Positions 16,578 to 26,534 of a DNA stretch of 64,000 bases are shown here, in pieces; position 1 is the stretch's first letter; every line of letters starts with the position of its first letter. Origin of the DNA: Paracoccus sp. (in: a-proteobacteria) (GTDB lineage Bacteria > Pseudomonadota > Alphaproteobacteria > Rhodobacterales > Rhodobacteraceae); contig JAUNTZ010000007.1 of assembly GCA_030538425.1 (NCBI GenBank), forward strand, positions 18,086 through 82,085, read 5' to 3'. The notes below the pieces were generated by a model. The model saw nothing but the letters and a program-made list of their open reading frames with translations, had not been told where the DNA came from and did no database searches. Both the position numbers and the translations under genes were made by a program.

Positions 16578-17267
16578 CTAGCCCTCAGGCTCTGTGATGC
16601 GCAGATCAAGCGGGGGAAGCCCGTCGATCTCGCCATGCAGCTTTGCGCCGGGGCTGACCGGCCCCACGCCCGCGGGCGTTCCGGTCATAATCAGGTCGCC
16701 CGGCCCGAGATGATAGTAATGCGACAGGTCCGCGATCAGCTCAGACAGGGACCAGACCATATCCGAGAGCAGCCCCTGCTGACGCATCTTGCCGTCAACG
16801 CTCAGCGTGATCTGCTGTGTCGCCGGGGTGAACTCGCGCGAGAGGGGCGCGATCACCGCGCTGCCTTCGAAATCCTTGGCCGTGGACCAGGGGCGGCGCT
16901 TGTCCTTGGCGCGGGCTTGCAGGTCGCGGCGGGTCATGTCCAGACCGACCGCATAGCCGTAAACCAGCCCCGCCGCGGCCTCGGGCGTGGCGCGAAAAGC
17001 GGCGGCACCAAGGGCCGCGACCAGTTCGACCTCGTGATGCAGCTCCGAGGTTCCGGGCGGATAGGGCAGGCTGCCGCCCGAGGGCCAAAGCGCAAGCGGC
17101 GATTTGGTGAAATAGAACGGGGCCTCACGGTCCACCTCGGCGCCCATTTCGGCGGCATGGGCGGCATAGTTGCGGCCCACGCAGAAGATGCGCCGCACCG
17201 GATAGGAACCACCCTGCGCGACCGGCAGGCTGGGCCATGCGGGCGCATCAAAGACCATGTTGCCCAT
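16578..17267 (-). CDS. Fumarylacetoacetate hydrolase-family protein (acylpyruvase/fumarylpyruvate hydrolase type)
   Basis: The 229 residues form a single FAH domain. RIFCVGRNYAAHAAEMG near the N-terminus and the metal ligands in SELHHEVEL (two glutamates, about 75) and VGLDMTRRDLQ (Asp, about 106) are in the usual order. KDFEGSAVIAPL and the C-terminal LIMTGTPAGVGPV complete the signature. Such enzymes split C-C bonds in acylpyruvates or decarboxylate oxaloacetate. Fumarylpyruvate hydrolase (gentisate route) is likely from similarity, but no gentisate genes are near. It is co-transcribed with the TerB-like gene; stop and start overlap as TGATG. Confidence 0.85.
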   Translation of the reverse strand: MGNMVFDAPAWPSLPVAQGGSYPVRRIFCVGRNYAAHAAEMGAEVDREAPFYFTKSPLALWPSGGSLPYPPGTSELHHEVELVAALGAAAFRATPEAAAGLVYGYAVGLDMTRRDLQARAKDKRRPWSTAKDFEGSAVIAPLSREFTPATQQITLSVDGKMRQQGLLSDMVWSLSELIADLSHYYHLGPGDLIMTGTPAGVGPVSPGAKLHGEIDGLPPLDLRITEPEG

Positions 17268-17686
17268 CAGACGCGATGCCGGACGGTGGCCGACAGCTCG
17301 ATCGCGGCGGCGTGGAGGCGCGGAATCGCAAGCTGTTCGCGGATCTCGGCCAGCAATTCGGCCTCAACCTCGTTCAGCCGCCCGTCCGCCGCCGCCACGT
17401 CGCAGGCAAGCGCATAGGCGGTCTCGAACAGGCGCTCGGGCAGGGCCTCACGGATCAGGCCGAACAGGGCGTCCAGCCCGTCCTCTTCCTCAAACAGAGT
17501 GATCACGGTTTGCGACACGGCGCGGATGCGGTCGATGTCATAGCTGGCAAAGATGGGCGTGTGGTTCACCATCCGCTCAATCGCCAGCAATTCCACCGTG
17601 CGCAGGTTCAGATCCGAGGCCGAGACCGCGACCATCACCGCGACAAGCGCGTCGCAATCCGAAAAAGACGGCATATCCGAAGTCAT
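17267..17686 (-). CDS. TerB-like tellurite-resistance family protein
   Basis: The 139-residue all-helical protein contains a TerB-like pattern of acidic helices: DCDALVAVMVAVSASDLN near the N-terminus and LACDVAAADGRLNEVEAEL near the C-terminus. TerB proteins are linked to stress and tellurite responses, but most single-domain chromosomal copies have no defined role. ATG 17686 is chosen for the AGGGGGAAA ribosome site; the frame extends further upstream without a better start. It precedes the FAH-family gene and overlaps it by one base. Confidence 0.7.
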   Translation of the reverse strand: MTSDMPSFSDCDALVAVMVAVSASDLNLRTVELLAIERMVNHTPIFASYDIDRIRAVSQTVITLFEEEDGLDALFGLIREALPERLFETAYALACDVAAADGRLNEVEAELLAEIREQLAIPRLHAAAIELSATVRHRV

Positions 17687-17785
17687 GGCGATTTCCCCCT
17701 TTGCCCCCCTTTGATGGGCCAAGATTATTGACCATTGGGCGGGGTTTCAATATCGCGGGCGCGACAATCGAACGGAGTATTCCCC

Positions 17786-19366
17786 ATGACCACCCTGCGC
17801 GATGCCGCGATGACCTCCAAGGCCTGGCCCTTTGAAGAGGCGCGCCGGGTGCTCAAACGCTATGAAAAGTCGGACCCCGAAAAGGGTTATGTGCTGTTCG
17901 AGACGGGCTACGGCCCGTCGGGCCTGCCCCATATCGGCACCTTTGGCGAGGTTGCCCGCACCACGATGATCCGCCGCGCGTTTGAGATGATCAGCGACAT
18001 TCCGACGCGGCTGTTCTGCTTTTCGGACGACATGGACGGGATGCGCAAGGTGCCTGAGAATGTGCCGCAGCAAGAGCTGTTGCAGGCCAATATTCAAAAG
18101 CCGCTGACCTCGGTGCCCGACCCGTTCGGCGAATATGACAGCTTCGGCGGGCATAACAACGCCATGCTGCGCCGCTTTCTGGACACGTTCGGCTTTGAGT
18201 ATGAGTTCATCAGCGCGACCGAGTTCTACAAATCCGGCCAGTTCGACGACACGCTGCGGCTGGCGGCGGAACGCTATGACGACATCATGGCGATCATGCT
18301 CAAGAGCCTGCGTGAGGAACGCCAGCAGACCTATAGCTGTTTCCTGCCAATCCATCCCGAAACGGGCCGGGTGCTGTATGTGCCGATCAAGCACGTCGAT
18401 GCGAAGGACGGCACCGTGACCTTCGACGACGAGGAGGGGCGCGAATGGACCCTTCCGGTCACGGGCGGTCAGGTCAAGCTGCAATGGAAGCCCGATTTCG
18501 GCGCGCGTTGGGCCGCATTGGACGTCGATTTCGAGATGTATGGCAAGGATCACAGCACCAACACGCCGATCTATGACGGCATCTGCCGCATCCTGGGCGG
18601 GCGGGCGCCGGAACATTTCACCTATGAGCTGTTCCTTGACCAGCACGGGCAAAAGATCAGCAAATCCAAGGGCAACGGGCTGAGCATCGACGAATGGCTG
18701 ACCTATGCGGCCACCGAAAGCCTGTCCTATTTCATGTATCAAAAGCCGAAAACGGCCAAGCGGATGTATTTCGATGTCATCCCCAAGGCGGTGGATGAAT
18801 ACCATCAGCAACTGCGCGCCTACCCGGATCAGACGCCAGAACAGCAACTGGCGAACCCGGTCTGGCATATTCACGGCGGCAATGTGCCGGCCAGCAATCT
18901 GGTGGTGCCGTTCCAGATGCTGCTGAATCTGGCCTCGGTCGCGGGGGCCAAGGACAAGGACGGGCTGTGGGGCTTTATCCGCCGCTATGCGCCCGATGCC
19001 AGCCCCGAAACGCACCCGCAGCTTGACGCGGCGGCGGGCTATGCGGTGCGCTATTTCAACGATTTCGTGGCGCCTACGCGTGTGTTCCGCGCCCCCGACG
19101 CGCGCGAGGCTGCGGCGCTGCGCGAGTTGGACGATCGGCTGGCGGCATGGGACGGCGCGGCCGATCCCGAGGAGTTGCAAACAATGGTCTTCGCGGTCGG
19201 TCGCGATCATGGGTTCGAGCCGCTGCGCGACTGGTTCTCGGCGCTCTATCAGGTGCTGCTGGGCGCCGATCAGGGGCCGCGTTTCGGTGGTTTCATCGCG
19301 CTTTATGGCGTGGATGAGACCCGCGCGCTGATTGCCCGCGCGCTTGCCGGTGAGCTGTCGGCTTAG
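17786..19366 (+). CDS. lysK: Lysyl-tRNA synthetase, class I
   Basis: This enzyme charges tRNA-Lys. It is the class I form found in archaea and many alphaproteobacteria, not the class II LysS of enterics. The 526 residues carry the HIGH-type motif in [14 protein letters not shown] (about 45) and the KMSKS-type motif KISKSKGNG (about 292), together with family blocks such as [16 protein letters not shown]. The C-terminal half is the helical anticodon-binding domain. ATG 17786 is preferred because CGGAG lies about 10 bases upstream. A strong hairpin follows the gene. It appears to be a single-gene transcription unit. Confidence 0.97.
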   Translation: MTTLRDAAMTSKAWPFEEARRVLKRYEKSDPEKGYVLFETGYGPSGLPHIGTFGEVARTTMIRRAFEMISDIPTRLFCFSDDMDGMRKVPENVPQQELLQANIQKPLTSVPDPFGEYDSFGGHNNAMLRRFLDTFGFEYEFISATEFYKSGQFDDTLRLAAERYDDIMAIMLKSLREERQQTYSCFLPIHPETGRVLYVPIKHVDAKDGTVTFDDEEGREWTLPVTGGQVKLQWKPDFGARWAALDVDFEMYGKDHSTNTPIYDGICRILGGRAPEHFTYELFLDQHGQKISKSKGNGLSIDEWLTYAATESLSYFMYQKPKTAKRMYFDVIPKAVDEYHQQLRAYPDQTPEQQLANPVWHIHGGNVPASNLVVPFQMLLNLASVAGAKDKDGLWGFIRRYAPDASPETHPQLDAAAGYAVRYFNDFVAPTRVFRAPDAREAAALRELDDRLAAWDGAADPEELQTMVFAVGRDHGFEPLRDWFSALYQVLLGADQGPRFGGFIALYGVDETRALIARALAGELSA

Positions 19367-19381
19367 GGTCTCGCAACAGGC

Positions 19382-19407
19382 AACGCGCGCCCCTTTAGGC
19401 GCGCGTT
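19382..19407 (+). terminator. Hairpin terminator after lysK
   Basis: A perfect 10-bp stem (19382-19391 with 19398-19407) with a 6-base loop lies 15 bases after the lysK stop. The downstream tract AACCTCTCTT is only weakly T-rich. Confidence 0.65.
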
Positions 19408-19479
19408 AACCTCTCTTGCCGATTTTCCCCTTGTCATGCGCGGCCCGTTCAGCCGGGCGCAACAAGGGGAGTTTCAGCC

Positions 19480-21774
19480 ATGAATATTGCAGTCACCGAC
19501 GGGCTTTCGCTGATGCCGCCCGCCTTTTCCGCCGGTCTGGGCCGCTGGTCGCGTGAGTTCGGCACGGCGGGCAGCGCGACCTGGGCGGGCCAGCCCAATG
19601 CCAGCATCGTGGCCGCCGATCAGGATTTCGGCTCTTGCCTTGAGATCACCAAGGCCGAGGACACGACCCGCATCCGCTTCATGGGGGAAACGCCGATCAT
19701 TCCGGGCACCTATCTGCGCATCTCGGCGCGGGTGCGTGCGGTCTCGGGGGCGCGGCCCTCATTGCGGATCGGGGCCTGGCCGGGCAGCGGCGGGCGGGCG
19801 CATGTCGCAGGTCTGGTCGAACAGGGGCCGGTGGTGACCCCCGGCAATTACAGCGATATCGTCGAGGTCTCGGCCATTGTCGGCACCGGCAACCGCGCGG
19901 GCGTGGATATGGCCTGGGGGCGGGGGCCGGTTTTCGGGCATTTCGGTCTGGACCTGACCGGCCCGAATGGCGGCACGATCCGCATCGAATCGATCAGGAT
20001 CGAGGACGCCACAAAGACCTTTCTGCGCCAGATGATGGATTGGGTCGACGTGCGCGATTACGGCGCTTTGGGTGACGGCAGGACCGACGACCGTGAGGCG
20101 TTCCGCGCCGCCGATGATGCCGCGCAGGGCCGCACCGTGGTGGTGCCGGCGGGGCAATATCTGATTGGCGACAATCTCACGCTGCGCTCACCCGTGCGGT
20201 TCACCGGCACGCTGAGCATGCCGCGCGCGGCGCGTCTTACGCTGATGGGCAGCTTTGATTATCCCAGCTATGCAAGCGCCTTTGGCGATGAGACCGAGGG
20301 GCTGAAGCGCGCGCTTCAGGCGCTGTTCGGCTTTACCGACCATGCCTCGCTTGACCTGCGCGGGCGGCGCATCGACCTGACCGAGCCGATGATCATGTCC
20401 GAGCTGGCGCCGGGGCTGACCAACTGGGCGAACCGCCGGGTGATCTGCAATGGCCAGATCCTTGTCGTCGATGGCCCGGCCTGGAAAACCGGCCGCGCCT
20501 CGTCGCAGGCGACCTATTCAAGCGCGAACCCGCGTATGCTGACCAATGTGACCAATGTTGCGAATATTGAGGTCGGCTCACGCATCACAGGCGTCGGCGT
20601 CGGGCGTGAGATCTATGTCAACGCCCGCAATATCGGGGCAGGCACGCTGACGCTCTCGCAGCCTCTCTATGGCGGCTCGGGCACGCGGACCTATCACTTT
20701 GAGCGCTACCGCTATGTCTTTGACTTCATCGGGATGGAGCATTGCTCGCGCGTCAATTTCGCGGATCTTGACCTGTCGCTGTCGCGGGTGGCCAGCGGGA
20801 TCATGCTGCCGGCAAGCGGGCAGATGTTCCATATTCGCGACTGTTATATCTCGGGCCCCGGGGATCGCGGGATCACTTCTCCGGGACGCGGCTGTCAGGA
20901 TCTGATGGTGGATCGTTGTCAGTTCCTGTCGGCGGAAATGGATCTTCCGGCGCAGGAGCGCCGCTCGGTCGCGATTAATATCAACGCCAATGACGCCAAG
21001 ATCCGGCATAACCGCTTTGTGCGTTTCGGCACCTTCATGGTGGCGGCGGGGACCGGGCATCTTCTGGTCGGCAATCACTGGTTTCAGGGCGACAATACCG
21101 ATCTGGGCAAGCGGGTGCCGGGTCTGGTGCTGACGCAGACGAATTGCAAGACCTCGATCACCGGGAATTATATCGACAATAACACGATCGAATGGACCAA
21201 CGAATATCAGGCCGACCCCGATTTCGGGCCGGACCAGTATTCCTTTGGCGGCCTGGCCATCACCGGCAACCATTTCACCGTTCAGGGCGTGCTGCCCGAT
21301 TTCACATGGCTGTCGGTCAAGCCCTACGGCAAGGGCCACCACATCCATGGCCTGTCGGTGACGGGCAACGTGTTCCGTTCGCTCTATAACCGGGTCAGCC
21401 GGATTGAGAAGGTGGACACGACCTTCGCCGATCTGGACTATAACCGGATGCGGAACATCCGGTTTGAGGGGAACACCTTCAATATGGTGGATAATTTCGT
21501 GTCGAACCCGGTCACGGTCAGCCACCGCCAGAACACGGCGCAGGCCAGCTGGACGGTGCCGGTCACCGCGCAGCTTCCGTTCCGGGGCTGGGCCAAGACG
21601 GTGGAATCGGTGGTCGCGGAATCGGTCATCAATGATGCCGGATCGGGCCGCCTGACCGAGATGCCATGGGTCCGCCGCGCCCATGGGCCGACCCGGCAGA
21701 ACATCGTTCTGGAATGGTCGCGCCCCGCGCGCGGCGCCATCGCGATGAAGGTGCGCATGGACGAGCCGAACTAG
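19480..21774 (+). CDS. Large right-handed beta-helix (pectate-lyase-superfamily/GH28-related) protein
   Basis: The 764-residue product starts with a beta-sandwich-like domain (residues of about 1 to 185, with ISARVRAVSGARPSLRIG and GIDLTG-like strands). WVDVRDYGALGDGRTDDREA (about 188) then gives the entry signature of the Pectate_lyase_3 fold. A long ladder of beta-helix turns with many GNxF/GNHF/GNTF motifs follows to about 680. There is no signal peptide, so it is either cytoplasmic, exported by a leaderless route, or carried on a particle; such folds are used in polysaccharide binding, lysis and tailspikes. Catalytic residues cannot be assigned. The ribosome site AAGGGGAG precedes ATG 19480. 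Confidence 0.75.
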   Translation: MNIAVTDGLSLMPPAFSAGLGRWSREFGTAGSATWAGQPNASIVAADQDFGSCLEITKAEDTTRIRFMGETPIIPGTYLRISARVRAVSGARPSLRIGAWPGSGGRAHVAGLVEQGPVVTPGNYSDIVEVSAIVGTGNRAGVDMAWGRGPVFGHFGLDLTGPNGGTIRIESIRIEDATKTFLRQMMDWVDVRDYGALGDGRTDDREAFRAADDAAQGRTVVVPAGQYLIGDNLTLRSPVRFTGTLSMPRAARLTLMGSFDYPSYASAFGDETEGLKRALQALFGFTDHASLDLRGRRIDLTEPMIMSELAPGLTNWANRRVICNGQILVVDGPAWKTGRASSQATYSSANPRMLTNVTNVANIEVGSRITGVGVGREIYVNARNIGAGTLTLSQPLYGGSGTRTYHFERYRYVFDFIGMEHCSRVNFADLDLSLSRVASGIMLPASGQMFHIRDCYISGPGDRGITSPGRGCQDLMVDRCQFLSAEMDLPAQERRSVAININANDAKIRHNRFVRFGTFMVAAGTGHLLVGNHWFQGDNTDLGKRVPGLVLTQTNCKTSITGNYIDNNTIEWTNEYQADPDFGPDQYSFGGLAITGNHFTVQGVLPDFTWLSVKPYGKGHHIHGLSVTGNVFRSLYNRVSRIEKVDTTFADLDYNRMRNIRFEGNTFNMVDNFVSNPVTVSHRQNTAQASWTVPVTAQLPFRGWAKTVESVVAESVINDAGSGRLTEMPWVRRAHGPTRQNIVLEWSRPARGAIAMKVRMDEPN

Positions 21775-21787
21775 AGCATCCCACAAG

Positions 21788-22380
21788 CAGGCGCATGACA
21801 GGCCCCCTTGCCGTGATGGCAAGGGGGTTTTCGTCGTGAGCCGGGTAAGGCCTGCCGGTTTCCCGCCCGTTTCCTCTGCCGCAGTTACCCATCCGACCCA
21901 TTTCCTACCCTGTCTGTTTCCCATCCCGACCGTCCCCCCCCACACACAGGCGCATGAGGGGCCACCTTTCGAAGCACGGCGAGGGGGGTTTACCGCGTGG
22001 TGCGGACTGGGCCGCCGGTTCCCCGCTCGTTCCATATGCCGCCGTTAACCATCCGACCGATTCCTACCCTGTCCGCTACACATCCCCGCCGTCCACCCAA
22101 ACAGGCACATGACAGGCCGCCTTGGCGTGATGGCAAGGGGGCTATCTCGCGTGGTCCGGTCCGAGCCGCTCCATTCCCTATCCCCGCCGTTACCGATCTG
22201 ACCAACTCCCTAACCTGTTCCCCATCCCGGCCGCTCCCTGACCTGTCCTTCCTCCATCCCGGCGGCTCCCTATCCTCTCCCGTCGCTATCCTCACCGTTC
22301 GCCATTCTCTCCGTTTACGATCCCGGCCGTTCCTCATCACGCCTGCCCCCATCCCGCCCGCTCCCCACCCCGCCATTCCC
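21788..22380. repeat. Block E: degenerate ~157-bp tandem repeats of the terminator region, then short C-rich repeats
   Basis: Three copies begin with CAGGCGCATGA or a variant at 21788, 21947 and 22102 (spacings 159 and 155). Each contains, in order, the hairpin arm pair, a TTTTCGTCGTGAGCC-like tract, and CCATCCGACC(N)ATTCCTACCCTGT. Copy 1 contains the intact terminator of the beta-helix gene; copies 2 and 3 have lost stem pairing. From about 22200 to 22380 shorter units built on ATCCCGGCCGCTCC recur roughly every 25 to 60 bases. No gene is supported here, although one plus frame stays open into the SulP gene. Confidence 0.75.
21803..21831 (+). terminator. Rho-independent terminator of the beta-helix gene
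   Basis: CCCCCTTGCC (21803-21812) and GGCAAGGGGG (21818-21827) form a perfect 10-bp stem with a GTGAT loop, followed by TTTT. Decayed copies of this hairpin recur at about 21957 and 22115. Confidence 0.9.
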
Positions 22381-22452
22381 GCCCCCGCGCGGTTGACAAG
22401 CGCTTCGCCTGCGCGCCTGATACGGGCGAAACCGCCCATCGGAGACCAAGCC

Positions 22453-24015
22453 TTGCCCCTGCCGAGATACCGCCCCGCCATTCTGGACATCTCGGCGCGG
22501 GGGCTGCAAAGCGATCTTCAGGCCGCGCTGACCGTGGCGATTGTCGCGCTGCCTTTGTCGATGGCGATTGCGATTGCCTCGGGCGTGGGGCCGGATCGGG
22601 GGCTGGTCACGGCGGTGATCGGGGGCTTTCTGGTCTCGGCCATGGGCGGAAGCCGGATGCAGATCGGCGGGCCTGCGGGGGCGTTCATCGTACTGGTCGC
22701 CTCCTGCGTGGCGGCCATCGGGATCGACGGGCTGATCCTGGCCACGATGATGTCGGGCCTGTTTCTGGCCGTGCTGGGCCTGCTGAAAATGGGCGGCTAT
22801 ATCCGCTATATTCCCTATCCGGTGACGGTGGGCTTTACCGCCGCCATCGGGCTGATCATCCTTGCCAGCCAGTTCAAGGATCTGTTCGGCCTGCAACTGG
22901 CAGGGGCCGAGCCCGGGCCGTTGCTGGAGAAAATCCCCGCGCTCTGGGCCGCGCGTGAGACGGCGGCGCTTGCGCCTTTCGGACTGGCTCTGGCGACAAT
23001 CGGCGTTATTCTGGCCTTGCAGCGATATGCGCCGCGGCTGCCCTCGCTGCTGATCGGGGTGGTGTTCGCGACGCTGGCCGGGCTGGTCCTGCCGGTTGAG
23101 ACGGTGGCCGACCGCTTCGGCGCGCTGCCCGCCGGGCTGCCCGCGCCGGTCCTGCCTGCCTTTACGCTTGACGCCATGCGCGCCGCGCTGCCCTTCGCGG
23201 TGGCCTTCACCCTGCTGGGCGCGATTGAATCGCTGTTATCGGCCGTGGTGGCCGACCAGATGGCCGGCACCCGGATGCGCCCCGATGATGAGCTGATCGG
23301 GCAGGGCATCGCGAATATCGGCTCGGGCCTGTTCGGGGGCTTCTGCGTCACCGGCACGATTGCGCGGACCGCGACCAATGTGCGGGCGGGCTCGACCGGG
23401 CCGATCTCGGGGATGCTTCATGCGGGGATGCTGCTGTTGTTTCTGCTGCTGGCCGCGCCCTTGGCCGGGGCGATCCCGCTGGCGGCTCTGGCCGGTCTGC
23501 TGACGATCGTCGCGTGGAACATGATCGAGCTTCACGCCATTCGCGGCCTGCTGCGCGCCAGCCGGGGTGAGGCGATGGTGCTGGTGGTGACCTTCCTCAC
23601 CGTCGTCTTCCGCGACGTGACCGAGGGGATAATCTTAGGCTTTGCACTGGGCGGCGTCGTCTTCATCGCGCGCATGGCCGCGATGACCGGGGCCGAAAGC
23701 GCGCGGGTGCCGGATCTGCCCGATGATGTGATGATGGTGCAGCTGCGCGGGCCGGTCTTTTTCGGCGCGGTCGCGCAGCTTGAATCGGTGCTGGACAAGA
23801 TCAAGGACCACCCGCGGCTGATGGTGCTTGACCTGCGGCAGGTGCCGATGATCGATTCATCCGGTGTCCGCATGATTGCCGAGATGGCCGAACGCATGGC
23901 GCGGCGCGACACGAAACTGGCGGTTCTGGGCGCGAATGCGCCGGTGCGGCTGGCGCTGCGCGGCATCCGGCTGCGCCATCTGTCGCGTCTGGATCCCGCG
24001 CGGTTTTGTGAATAA
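22453..24015 (+). CDS. SulP-family anion transporter with STAS domain
   Basis: The 520-residue product has about ten to twelve membrane helices (residues of about 20 to 395). Motifs include GPAGAFIVLVA (about 73) and LLGAIESLLSAVVADQMAGT (about 255). A C-terminal cytoplasmic STAS domain (about 420 to 515) contains the MIDSSGVRMIAEMA helix. SulP proteins carry sulfate, bicarbonate or dicarboxylates by proton or sodium coupling; the substrate cannot be told. The start is TTG 22453 behind GGAG at 22441-22444, because the conserved protein begins there. The 152 codons upstream are repeat-block translation and are rejected. A bicarbonate or C4-dicarboxylate carrier is as likely as sulfate. Confidence 0.85.
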   Translation: MPLPRYRPAILDISARGLQSDLQAALTVAIVALPLSMAIAIASGVGPDRGLVTAVIGGFLVSAMGGSRMQIGGPAGAFIVLVASCVAAIGIDGLILATMMSGLFLAVLGLLKMGGYIRYIPYPVTVGFTAAIGLIILASQFKDLFGLQLAGAEPGPLLEKIPALWAARETAALAPFGLALATIGVILALQRYAPRLPSLLIGVVFATLAGLVLPVETVADRFGALPAGLPAPVLPAFTLDAMRAALPFAVAFTLLGAIESLLSAVVADQMAGTRMRPDDELIGQGIANIGSGLFGGFCVTGTIARTATNVRAGSTGPISGMLHAGMLLLFLLLAAPLAGAIPLAALAGLLTIVAWNMIELHAIRGLLRASRGEAMVLVVTFLTVVFRDVTEGIILGFALGGVVFIARMAAMTGAESARVPDLPDDVMMVQLRGPVFFGAVAQLESVLDKIKDHPRLMVLDLRQVPMIDSSGVRMIAEMAERMARRDTKLAVLGANAPVRLALRGIRLRHLSRLDPARFCE

Positions 24016-24058
24016 TTTACAAAATGCCGCGCTTTTGCGTCAATGTATTTACAAAAAT
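24015..24058. promoter_or_regulatory. AT-rich direct repeat upstream of acs
   Basis: ATTTACAAAA occurs at 24015-24024 and again at 24047-24056, 32 bp apart (about three helical turns), in the most AT-rich stretch of the region. It lies about 140 bp before acs. It may be a site for a transcription factor or the promoter of acs. This is inference from sequence only. Confidence 0.3.
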
Positions 24059-24191
24059 ATCCTTTGAAAATTAGGGTTTGCGTGAAATGGCGAATATGAT
24101 TAACTGATCCTGACGATGGGTTGCGTCAAGCCGCGCAGAGGAGGCCGGGCTTGGTTCGCGCGCAGCCTTTCAGCTGTCAGGGGAGAGAGTC

Positions 24192-26150
24192 ATGTCCGTT
24201 GAAACTATTGCAAAACATCCCATTCCGGCGGGGTTCGAAAAGGCCCATGCGACGCCCGAATCATATCAGGTGATGTATGCCGAATCGATGTCCGATCCCG
24301 AAGGGTTCTGGTCGCGCGAAGGGCAGCGCCTTGACTGGATCAAGCCCTATACCAAGGTCAAGGACACGGATTTCACCTATGGTCAGGTCTCGATCAAATG
24401 GTTTGAGGATGGGGTTCTGAACGCCTCGGTCAACTGCATCGACCGCCATCTGGCCACGCGCGGCGAGCAGACCGCAATCATCTTTGAGCCGGACGATCCC
24501 GCGACCCCCGCCCGCCACATCACCTATCGCGAGCTGTCTGAGCAGGTGAACCGCATGGCCAATGTCCTGCTGAGCCAGGGCGTGATGCGCGGCGACCGGG
24601 TGGTGATCTATCTGCCGATGATCCCTGAGGCGGCCTATGCGATGCTGGCCTGTGCGCGGATCGGGGCGATCCATTCCATCGTGTTCGCGGGCTTTTCGCC
24701 CGACGCTCTGGCCAACCGGATCAATGATTGCGGCGCGAAACTGGTGATTACCGCCGACACCGCGCCGCGCGGCGGGCGGCGCACCGCGCTCAAATCGAAT
24801 ACCGACGCGGCGCTGCTGCATTGTTCCGACCGGGTGCGCTGCCTTGTCGTCAAGCATACCGGCGACCAGACGACATGGGTTCAGGGCCGCGATGTCGATG
24901 TGCTGGCGCTGATGGAGACGGCAAGCCCGGACTGCCCGCCGCGCCCGATGGGGGCGGAAGATCCGCTGTTCATCCTTTACACCTCGGGTTCGACCGGCAA
25001 GCCGAAGGGCGTGGTCCATACCACCGGCGGCTATCTGGTCTATGCCTCGATGACCCATCAATATGTGTTCGACTATAACGAGGGGGATGTGTTCTGGTGC
25101 ACCGCCGATGTGGGTTGGGTCACGGGCCACAGCTATATCGTCTATGGCCCGCTGGCCAATGGCGCGACCACGATCATGTTTGAGGGCGTGCCGACCTTCC
25201 CCGATCCCGGCCGCTTCTGGGAGGTTTGCGCCAAGCATAAGGTGACGCAGTTCTATACCGCGCCGACGGCGATCCGCTCGCTGATGGGGCAGGGGCCGGA
25301 ATGGGTTGAAAAGCATGACCTGTCGAGCCTGCGCGTGTTGGGCTCGGTCGGTGAGCCGATCAACCCCGAGGCGTGGAACTGGTATGACAAGCATGTCGGA
25401 AAAGGCCGCTGCCCCATCGTGGACACGTTCTGGCAGACAGAGACCGGCGGTCATATGATCACCAGCCTGCCCGGCGCGATTGAGACCAAGCCCGGCGCGG
25501 CCACGCTGCCCTTCTTCGGGGTGAAACCCGCCGTTCTGGACCCGCAAACCGCCGAGGTGCAGGAGGGCAACGGGGTTGAGGGGGTGCTGTGCATCGCCGA
25601 TAGCTGGCCCGGCCAGATGCGCACGCTTTGGGGCGACCATGAGCGCTTTCAGGAGGCGTATTTCCAGCAATACAAGGGCTATTACTTCACCGGCGACGGC
25701 TGCCGCCGCGATGAGGACGGCTATTACTGGATCACCGGGCGGGTTGATGACGTGATCAACGTCTCGGGCCACCGGATGGGCACCGCTGAGGTGGAATCCG
25801 CGCTTGTCGCCCATGCCAAGGTCGCCGAGGCCGCTGTGGTGGGTTACCCGCACCCGCTCAAGGGGCAGGGCATCTATGCCTATGTGACCCTGATGAACGA
25901 CATCGAGCCGTCCGAGGATCTGCGCAAGGAACTGGAATCCTGGGTCCGCACCGAGATCGGCCCGATTGCCAAGCCCGACCTGATCCAATGGGCACCGGGC
26001 CTGCCGAAAACCCGTTCGGGCAAGATCATGCGCCGCATCCTGCGCAAGATTGCCGAGGATGATTTCGGCGCGCTTGGCGACACCTCGACCCTGGCGGAGC
26101 CTGAGGTCGTGGACGACCTGATCGCCAACCGCATGAACCGGGGTGAGTAA
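24192..26150 (+). CDS. acs: Acetyl-CoA synthetase (acetate-CoA ligase)
   Basis: Acs converts acetate, ATP and CoA to acetyl-CoA through acetyl-AMP. The 652 residues match the family. The adenylation P-loop [13 protein letters not shown] is near 264, the acetate-pocket and nucleotide motif [10 protein letters not shown] near 412, the hinge region [14 protein letters not shown] near 520, and the C-terminal lysine in [14 protein letters not shown] near 608 is the residue normally acetylated to switch Acs off. A GGGGAGAG ribosome site precedes the start. It heads a cluster with an acetate-type symporter and signalling proteins, so uptake and activation of acetate are probably controlled together. 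Confidence 0.97.
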   Translation: MSVETIAKHPIPAGFEKAHATPESYQVMYAESMSDPEGFWSREGQRLDWIKPYTKVKDTDFTYGQVSIKWFEDGVLNASVNCIDRHLATRGEQTAIIFEPDDPATPARHITYRELSEQVNRMANVLLSQGVMRGDRVVIYLPMIPEAAYAMLACARIGAIHSIVFAGFSPDALANRINDCGAKLVITADTAPRGGRRTALKSNTDAALLHCSDRVRCLVVKHTGDQTTWVQGRDVDVLALMETASPDCPPRPMGAEDPLFILYTSGSTGKPKGVVHTTGGYLVYASMTHQYVFDYNEGDVFWCTADVGWVTGHSYIVYGPLANGATTIMFEGVPTFPDPGRFWEVCAKHKVTQFYTAPTAIRSLMGQGPEWVEKHDLSSLRVLGSVGEPINPEAWNWYDKHVGKGRCPIVDTFWQTETGGHMITSLPGAIETKPGAATLPFFGVKPAVLDPQTAEVQEGNGVEGVLCIADSWPGQMRTLWGDHERFQEAYFQQYKGYYFTGDGCRRDEDGYYWITGRVDDVINVSGHRMGTAEVESALVAHAKVAEAAVVGYPHPLKGQGIYAYVTLMNDIEPSEDLRKELESWVRTEIGPIAKPDLIQWAPGLPKTRSGKIMRRILRKIAEDDFGALGDTSTLAEPEVVDDLIANRMNRGE

Positions 26151-26273
26151 CACCGCAGAATGACGCGGGGGCATACGCGCCCCCGCACCATCGCGCAGGG
26201 CCGGCCGCCGTCACGGCCCCGCGCGCAAGACCCGACGGCGAGGGACGTGTCTTTGAGGGAGGAAACTGGGGAC

Positions 26274-26531
26274 ATGAACGACAAACATTCCACAAACGCC
26301 TATTGGCAGGCGAATGTGCGGATCATCTGGATCTGTCTGGCCATCTGGGCGCTTGTGTCCTTTGGCTTTGGCATCCTGCTGCGTCCGCTTTTGTCAGGCA
26401 TCAGCTATGGCGGCACGGACCTTGGTTTCTGGTTCGCGCAGCAGGGCTCGATCCTTGTCTTTATCGTGCTGATCTTCTGGTATGCGTGGCGCATGAACCG
26501 GCTGGATCGTGAACATGGCGTCGAGGAGTAA
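26274..26531 (+). CDS. DUF4212 small subunit of sodium:solute symporter
   Basis: The 85-residue protein has two membrane helices (about 14 to 36 and 48 to 70) and the QQGSILVFIVLIFWYAWRMN segment typical of DUF4212. Members are found directly upstream of VC_2705-type sodium:solute symporters and are thought to act as a small accessory subunit. Here the symporter starts 3 bases after its stop. ATG 26274 is preceded by GGGAGGAAACTGGGGAC. The in-frame region upstream is unlike the family and is left out. Confidence 0.9.
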   Translation: MNDKHSTNAYWQANVRIIWICLAIWALVSFGFGILLRPLLSGISYGGTDLGFWFAQQGSILVFIVLIFWYAWRMNRLDREHGVEE

Positions 26532-26534
26532 ACC

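Noticed and set aside
21997-22452. 152 extra N-terminal codons of the SulP gene
   Set aside because: They translate the Block E repeats into a Pro/Ser-rich string without family similarity, and GGAG before TTG 22453 gives a good start.
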